NCBI GenBank assembly: GCA_004325065.1 | Contig: PITI01000061.1 | Coordinates: forward strand, 1-26,376 | Reading direction: 5' to 3' | From: Hamiltosporidium magnivora | Taxonomy: Eukaryota; Microsporidia; Dubosqiidae | Length of the DNA: 26,376 nt | Shown: positions 21,139-26,376 of the stretch, in pieces | Layout of the letters: every line of letters starts with the position of its first letter | Position numbering within the stretch: position 1 is the stretch's first letter | The notes under the pieces: model-generated | The model's database searches: none | What the model saw: only the letters and a program-made list of their open reading frames with translations | What the model was told of the DNA's origin: nothing | Translations under genes and position numbers: made by a program

Positions 21139-21142
21139 CCTA
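21139..21142 (-). promoter_or_regulatory. Possible GGG-type upstream signal
   Basis: On the minus strand 'ttagggaaaaaaaa' lies about 35 bases before the ATG of the 665-residue gene, and 'accc' touches the ATG itself. Short G- or C-runs just upstream of starts are described as expression signals in microsporidia. A single GGG is weak evidence. Confidence 0.3.
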
Positions 21143-21316
21143 AAAAATTTAATATATTTTATAAAAATCATATGAGTATGTTTTCATTCTCATCAAGATC
21201 CATAATATCAATTTTTAAAAAAATAAACGTACATTGTTGTTATAGCTTTTTCTTGAAGAATCTATCTTTCCTTTACATGATAAATCAAATAAATTATTTT
21301 AAATTGATTTCCATTT

Positions 21317-21601
21317 ATGGTATTAGATAGAAAAAATATATTAAGTCGGTTTGCGACTCAATTCATTTATTTACACATTTATTTATTTGTATCAACTTAT
21401 TTAAATACACATCAAAAACCTGGATCGCTTTTTATAAAAGAAATACAAGATAACAACTTTATTTTATTCGCGAAAATTCTAGAATTCTCATATTTTTCAA
21501 ATACTGATTTAAAAAAAAGTTTACAAGTTTCAAAAAGATATTATAAATTAGATCTTTCGAATTATTCTTATAGATTTCTTTCTAAATATTTTTCAAAATA
21601 G
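21317..21601 (+). CDS. Small protein of unknown function
   Basis: This ATG-started frame of 94 codons has more varied residues than most AT-driven frames here. It begins 'VLDRKNILSRFATQF', has a mildly hydrophobic stretch at residues about 14-30 ('QFIYLHIYLFVSTYL') and a basic, tyrosine-rich C-terminus ('KRYYKLDLSNYSYRFLSKYF'). It is divergently arranged with the 665-residue gene, so the 212-bp gap may hold both promoters. I recognise no family. It could be a genuine small gene, the remnant of a longer one, or chance. Confidence 0.45.
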   Translation: MVLDRKNILSRFATQFIYLHIYLFVSTYLNTHQKPGSLFIKEIQDNNFILFAKILEFSYFSNTDLKKSLQVSKRYYKLDLSNYSYRFLSKYFSK

Positions 21602-24600
21602 ATATGTCACGAAACATATTCATTTGTAAATTTGCAAATATAAATTTTATTTTTAACCTCATACAGTTTTTTCTGGTAAATACGCCCAAAAAAATATTTT
21701 TTAAGAATTATAATTTGTGTTTAATTAAACGGATGTAAATTCAGTTAATCAAAATACCGTGAATTTTCATTATTTAACACCAATGTTCTGTATATTTCTC
21801 AAAACAGTAAAAACTGATTTGTTACTGAGATTTGTATTTTCCTTCAAAACAATTGAATAGCAAGTTTGGTTTGAATTATTTTTCGTATTAATATTTTATA
21901 TTGTGGTATTGAATTATTTATACCACAAAATATTTTATTTTTTTGTATACTATTTCGTAAATCTTAAATAGTAATTAAAAAATGTAAAAATTCTCTAAAG
22001 AGAAGAGGTGTTCACAATCGATACTATAGTGGTATGATTCAGTCAGTAAAGGAAGAAGGTTAGGCCCAATAGCTAGCTTAAATACGAATAAAGAAAGCTA
22101 TTTAACTTATCTGAGAGATGGATTTGCGTTCTATTAAGACTTTATTAACAGAGATGGCATCTACCTTCGTGGGGACGTATTTAAAACTTAGCGCCTTCTT
22201 TAAAATTATGAAATTTACATAATTTGGATAATAATTGAGATATTTATTCCTTTAAACAAACCTAATCTAGAAGCATATGGTACAATTTAATTTAATCGGA
22301 TTTCGAAGTATAATTTTTTGCTGAATCATTATTTTTAAACAATTCAAAATATTGTGTACATCTTTAAATATAAATGTAGTTAAATTATTTTTTATTAAAA
22401 TATATCGATAAAAAGACATGTATTGGTGATAAAAGAATCAGAATTATATAATTTTCCAACATAGTCCTATTTTTGAATATTTAGCTCATTTAAAACATTA
22501 AAGTAACTTTTAAAGTTTTTTTTTAAAATTAAGAATAAATTCTTTATATAAATCGGGATAATTCTCTTCCCTATACATATTTTATATAACTTGAAGGTTC
22601 TTCCTGGTGAGAATTTATCACTTTGAAATTCATAAGAAAGCTTTTGTGATAAATGAAACAACCAAAGAATTAGAATTTTTAATTTTCTAAATTATGATTA
22701 CAAGAGATATTAGATGGTCTTTCTTGTTCAGTTTCCTTTTAATAGAAATCACAAAACTCAAGCATGAAAAATATTTCGTTATCTAAACAAATGTGTATTA
22801 CTTTAAAGAGATACGATATCATCAATATTAAATAATTACAAAGAAACCTTAATCAAATTATAAAACCAATCTGTGTATTACACAGACTATAATTTTAAAA
22901 GCTTTAGCATTAATCATTTATATAATCTAGTAATATTTTAAAGACTCACTTTAAAATGTTTAATTTGGTTAAAAAAAAAGTAAAAATACAATAATAGTGG
23001 TTGTATTACGAATATGAATCTTATTATTTTTAAATCTTACACAAAAACAATACTGTGCATTAGATGAGCATCAATCCCCTTTAAACGTTAAAATGATTCA
23101 AAAAAAATGTTCGCATTAATTATCGTTAAATATATTTTTTAGATTGTAGAGGATAATAAAAATCGCATATATATGTATTTTTTTTATATTTTCCTAAAGT
23201 GTTAATCATTAAAAAAAATGTATTTCAATTAATTTGTTCAGATTTTATTTTTCTAAGAATTTTTACCAATTCATAAACGATTTTTATGATAATATTTATC
23301 GATCTTTACATCTTAACTGTTGAATTTATCTTTTCAATTATAATTGTAAAACATTTATTGTTAGAACAGTATGAAATTTTAGATCTGTGTAAATTAAAAT
23401 ATTATCAATATAAAATATCTAAGAAGAAATACAACCAATTATCTATCTAATACAGCATGGCACATATAAAAATGTTTTGTAGAAAGAAAATTCTTCTAAG
23501 TGATGAATAACGAAAACAAACTAAACAGAAGAGAGGAAAATATATGAGGGCTTAATAAATCAAAAAAGGAAATTATTATGTAAAACTACTATAAATTTAA
23601 ACCAAAACAGATCAGAAATAAATGTTAATAAAATATATTTCGAAATTTTATTATTAATTTGTTCAGGGAAGGCTAAAAATGCTGATATAAAGACTAAAAA
23701 AACTTTATGAGTAAGTAGATTATGAAAGGTTTTGAGAGTCCGAATATATAGTATTACTTATAGCACATATAATAATGTTTAAGAAGATAATCTACTTTGT
23801 TTAGCTTGAATGTAGAATTAAATTTGTTTTTACCGGCTTAATAGCTCAATAAATATAAAACATATCGAATTCTTTAGTTTTTAGTCATAAATGTTTCTAA
23901 TGTGGATTGTTAAAGTCTGGTTGTCCAAAAAATTATGTAAATATAAAAATGTTTGCTTTTTTATTTTTTTTGTGCTTTAAAACATCATTATGACATCTAG
24001 TCTATCCATTGACACCGTTTCCTAAAACTATTTGCCATTCATATTTTAATAATCTGATTAATATATATCTGAGTTTGTGCTTCTAGATGCAAAACTTTTT
24101 GAAATATCTGAATTACAAAGTCTCTACATTAAGTTAAAAGAAGGCTTTATATATTCCAGTAGGTATTAAATTGTATTTTAAACAAGGGTTATCAAAAAAA
24201 ATAGAATTCTATATTTCACTGAATATGACTCAAGTTAGCAATTTAGAGGTAAGAATATACTTTCTATATGTGTAAAATCAATGAGAATCTATTAATAAGA
24301 TTCACATTAAGATGCTTATCTCATACAGTCTTAAACCATAATATTTAAATATAGATGTCTATATTTTATTTTTTTTACATCTAAGTAGTTTTTTTAAAAT
24401 TAAATAAATCTGCTATAATCTACCAAGGCTTAATATACTACACTTTTTTAGGGAATCCCATTGTATTTTTATACTAAAAACGTAATAATTTAATTTACTT
24501 AATTCTGACAAAATATATTCTGTTTGAAACTTAAAACGAAACTAAGAGATATTAATGTGATTGAAAGTAAGTATTAAATCTAACAAAAAACAATTACTCA

Positions 24601-25177
24601 CCCTCTTTAATTCATTTATATCTTTAAAAAGGTTCTTAAATACTTCTAGTTATCAAATATTGTAAAAAGACTTCTCTTTGTTTTATTTATAGAATTTACT
24701 ATCATTGCTATTTGAGTGCAATAAAATGTCAATGATATACTGAAATGAATTATGAAAAGAATAAATAAAATAATTTGTAAACATTTCTGAACAATTTATA
24801 GTCTATGTTTTGATATTTGGTGTTGGTATTGAGTGGGTTAAAACGTATTCATATGTCACCAAAAACACAAAAATCATAAAATTTAAAAATTTAAAAATAG
24901 AAATCAAAGAATTTAATTCTTTTGTGATAATGTTTACTTTAATACATATTAGCTTGATCTGTAAAAAAATTTGGGATTTAAGAGGTAAAAATGAAAATAT
25001 TTTATTTGAAAAGATGTATAGAAGTAACGCGCGAAGAAAATAAAAAAGAGATGTAGATCTATATTTCCAATATTAAATACAGTCATACAGATGTGTTAAT
25101 AAAAAAACGCAATTCTATCATTTAAATATTGAATTCTAAAAATTCTTCAAAAATAATTTTTTATCAAAAAAATCAAA
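21602..25177. other. Long AT-rich intergenic region
   Basis: I can support no gene over about 3.6 kb. Open frames at 22467-22661 (-) and 24810-25043 (+) both open with TTG and have no recognisable domain. A GC-richer patch at about 22010-22205 reads, on the minus strand, about 30 codons without a stop ('KYVPTKVDAISVNKVLIERK') before stops appear; it may be a decayed mobile-element fragment. The rest is A/T-run sequence. Confidence 0.5.
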
Positions 25178-25185
25178 CCCCCTCC
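25178..25185 (+). promoter_or_regulatory. CCC-type signal before UTP23
   Basis: 'ccccctcc' ends 14 bases before the ATG of UTP23, in a flank that is otherwise almost only A and T. CCC-like motifs just upstream of the start codon are described as expression signals in microsporidia. Its position fits, and supports the chosen ATG. Confidence 0.6.
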
Positions 25186-25199
25186 TATTAACTGAATAG

Positions 25200-25730
25200 A
25201 TGGGAAGTTTGAAAAGAGTAAAAAATAATAAAAAAATTTTAAATACGTTACAAACAACTTATGAATTTAGAAAACCATATCAAATTATATTTGAAGAAGA
25301 ATTTCTAAAAAAAATCAACAAATCCAAACTTACAGTAAATTATTTTTATAAATTATTTTTTTCATCACCAAAATTTTTTATAACTGAGTGTTCTTATAAG
25401 ATATATAAAAGTAAAAATTTAAATTTTGAAAATGATTTTAGTAAATATTGTGAAATACGAAAATGTGGACATACAAATTTAAATACTGAAGAATGTTTAT
25501 CTGATATTCTTAAGAAAAACAATAAATTTCATTATTTTGTTGCTACAACCAATCAAAAATTGAAAAACACACTTTCAAATCTTTTTTTTGTTCCATTTAT
25601 TCATTTAGAAAATAATACTTTAATATTAGAATCATTACGAAAGAATACTAATTTTAAAGATAATACTTTGGTTATTACAGAAATATCATCAGATAAAAAT
25701 ATTACAAATGAGAATGTATTGATTAAATAA
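25200..25730 (+). CDS. UTP23: rRNA-processing protein UTP23 (PIN-like, zinc-finger)
   Basis: UTP23 is a nucleolar protein of the small-subunit processome, needed for early 18S pre-rRNA processing and linked to snR30/U17 snoRNA in yeast and human. Seen in the 176 residues: a basic N-terminus leading to 'YEFRKPYQII' (21-30), the usual 'F(R/K)xPYQ' start of the PIN fold; 'ITECSYKIY' (61-69), matching the TQC.. block; a CCHC zinc finger from Cys84, Cys89, His91 and Cys99 ('CEIRKCGHTNLNTEEC'), which separates UTP23 from its paralogue FCF1; then 'HYFVATTNQ' and 'FVPFIHLENN', the conserved ATqD and GVPLIY regions. The acidic residue after PYQ is Glu, and the Asp of the ATqD block is Asn118, so nuclease activity is unlikely. 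It is much shorter than the roughly 250-residue fungal and human proteins, lacking the basic C-terminal tail. The ATG follows the C-rich signal. Confidence 0.9.
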   Translation: MGSLKRVKNNKKILNTLQTTYEFRKPYQIIFEEEFLKKINKSKLTVNYFYKLFFSSPKFFITECSYKIYKSKNLNFENDFSKYCEIRKCGHTNLNTEECLSDILKKNNKFHYFVATTNQKLKNTLSNLFFVPFIHLENNTLILESLRKNTNFKDNTLVITEISSDKNITNENVLIK

Positions 25731-25964
25731 TATAAATTTAAATAATAATTCTATTTGTTGGTTCACATATATAATTCAATTAAATTTATTGTTATTATAG
25801 TCTTGATTCTATTATTCTCGGGTATTTTGTGTTTCTTTTTACTATTTTCTATGTTTACTATGTTTTTCTATTCTCTAAATTTCAATTGTCTTTGAATTTA
25901 AAAAAATATTTTAATTATCGCTTAGAATATAAAAATAATATTTCTTGTTAAATAAAACTATAAA
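25731..25964. other. AT-rich 3' flank of UTP23
   Basis: There is no gene here. It lies between the UTP23 stop and the end of repeat copy 3. Confidence 0.6.
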
Positions 25965-26376
25965 CTTTATTTAAAAGTATCACATCTTTTTAAAATAGTG
26001 GCAAGTGTTATATTTGTTTTTATGACATTAACGCAGTTCTAGGTTTAACATAAATAACTATTCTTTAACAGTTCATCAGTACCCCCTGCGATACCTATAA
26101 CACAAAGCCTTCCATCTACCAAGTGCGTAGAACCTAATTACTAGGCGAGGCAGTTGCCCGGAGTTCGTTAATGTCCGTTACATGGTGTGTGATTGATGTC
26201 GAAGCCCCCCCTGGGCTCCCCCAAGACTATGCAACATTGCCACTCACTCTACGCTTTCAGAACCCAATAAACTTCTAGCTAAGATATACTTCAGAGACTT
26301 ATATGGGGTCCACCTAGACAGTGCAATGCCATACCAACAGGTATAACCTGCTACTTCCCTTTCCTGGCTTTAAATG
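25965..26376 (-). repeat. Repeat family P, copy 3 (inverted, cut by window end)
   Basis: On the minus strand this reads like copy 1, with about 87% identity by eye over 277 bases, and then continues another 135 bases to the window end in homology with copy 2 (shared 'agctagaagttt' and 'aagccagg'). The shared end 'cttttaaataaag' falls at 25965. Relative to copy 1 it is inverted, so the two ends of the window are complementary. Confidence 0.88.

Noticed and set aside
22467..22661. Minus-strand open frame with fairly protein-like sequence
   Set aside because: It opens with TTG, no ATG fits, and no homology is recognisable. It could be a relic but is not supported.
24810..25043. Open frame of 77 codons upstream of UTP23
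   Set aside because: It opens with TTG; the nearest ATG is followed at once by TGA. There is no family resemblance and no upstream signal.
25200..25730. Assignment as FCF1/UTP24 instead of UTP23
   Set aside because: The Cys84/Cys89/His91/Cys99 zinc finger and the changed acidic residues fit UTP23; FCF1 keeps its catalytic Asp residues.

Overview
The window looks like a fragment of a eukaryotic, most likely microsporidian, nuclear genome. It is very AT-rich and has no bacterial operon structure. The one gene I recognise is a very short form of the small-subunit processome protein UTP23 (25200-25730). It carries a C-rich run just before its ATG, like the CCC-type signal described for microsporidian genes. 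Broken copies of an R2-like non-LTR retrotransposon, of a kind found in TE-rich microsporidia, are scattered through the first 14 kb. Genes fill only about a sixth of the window, so this would be one of the lineages with an expanded, repeat-laden genome rather than a compact one. The lineage is an inference; I cannot name the species.

Layout. 1-277: one copy of a GC-richer repeat, here called family P. 0.7-6.2 kb: relics of the R2-like element in both orientations: a tail copy (about 737-1085, +), a tail copy (about 1679-2090, -), the best copy (3931-4823, +, encoding the CCHC and restriction-like endonuclease end with one nonsense codon and two frameshifts) and a tiny 5'-truncated tail (6069-6153, -). 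A hAT-like MITE candidate lies among them (2268-2488). 6.2-14.2 kb: AT-rich DNA with a broken unknown gene (8752-9149), a long GC-richer stretch with coding-like but interrupted minus-strand sequence (10.8-12.4 kb), several hairpins, and one more R2-like fragment (13151-13300).

14.2-25.7 kb holds the intact genes: a 568-residue protein with an N-terminal signal and a C-terminal membrane anchor (14196-15902, +); a 665-residue protein with a predicted secretion signal and basic clusters like nuclear localisation signals (19107-21104, -); divergent from it a 94-residue ORF (21317-21601, +); and UTP23 (25200-25730, +). An old, diverged copy of family P lies at 18070-18475 (+), probably reaching back to about 17766. 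A third copy, in inverted orientation (25965-26376, -), closes the window. The first and last copies are about 87% identical by eye, so the window may be a whole contig whose ends broke in this repeat.

The genes do not form a pathway. UTP23 is housekeeping (18S rRNA maturation). The two large proteins look like lineage-specific membrane or secreted proteins, the class usually linked to the parasite-host interface. I found no tRNA, rRNA, CRISPR or bacterial-type element. I did not find a clearly new biological system; the points most worth checking are repeat family P, the secreted protein with NLS-like clusters, and the near-identical inverted pair of retrotransposon tails.
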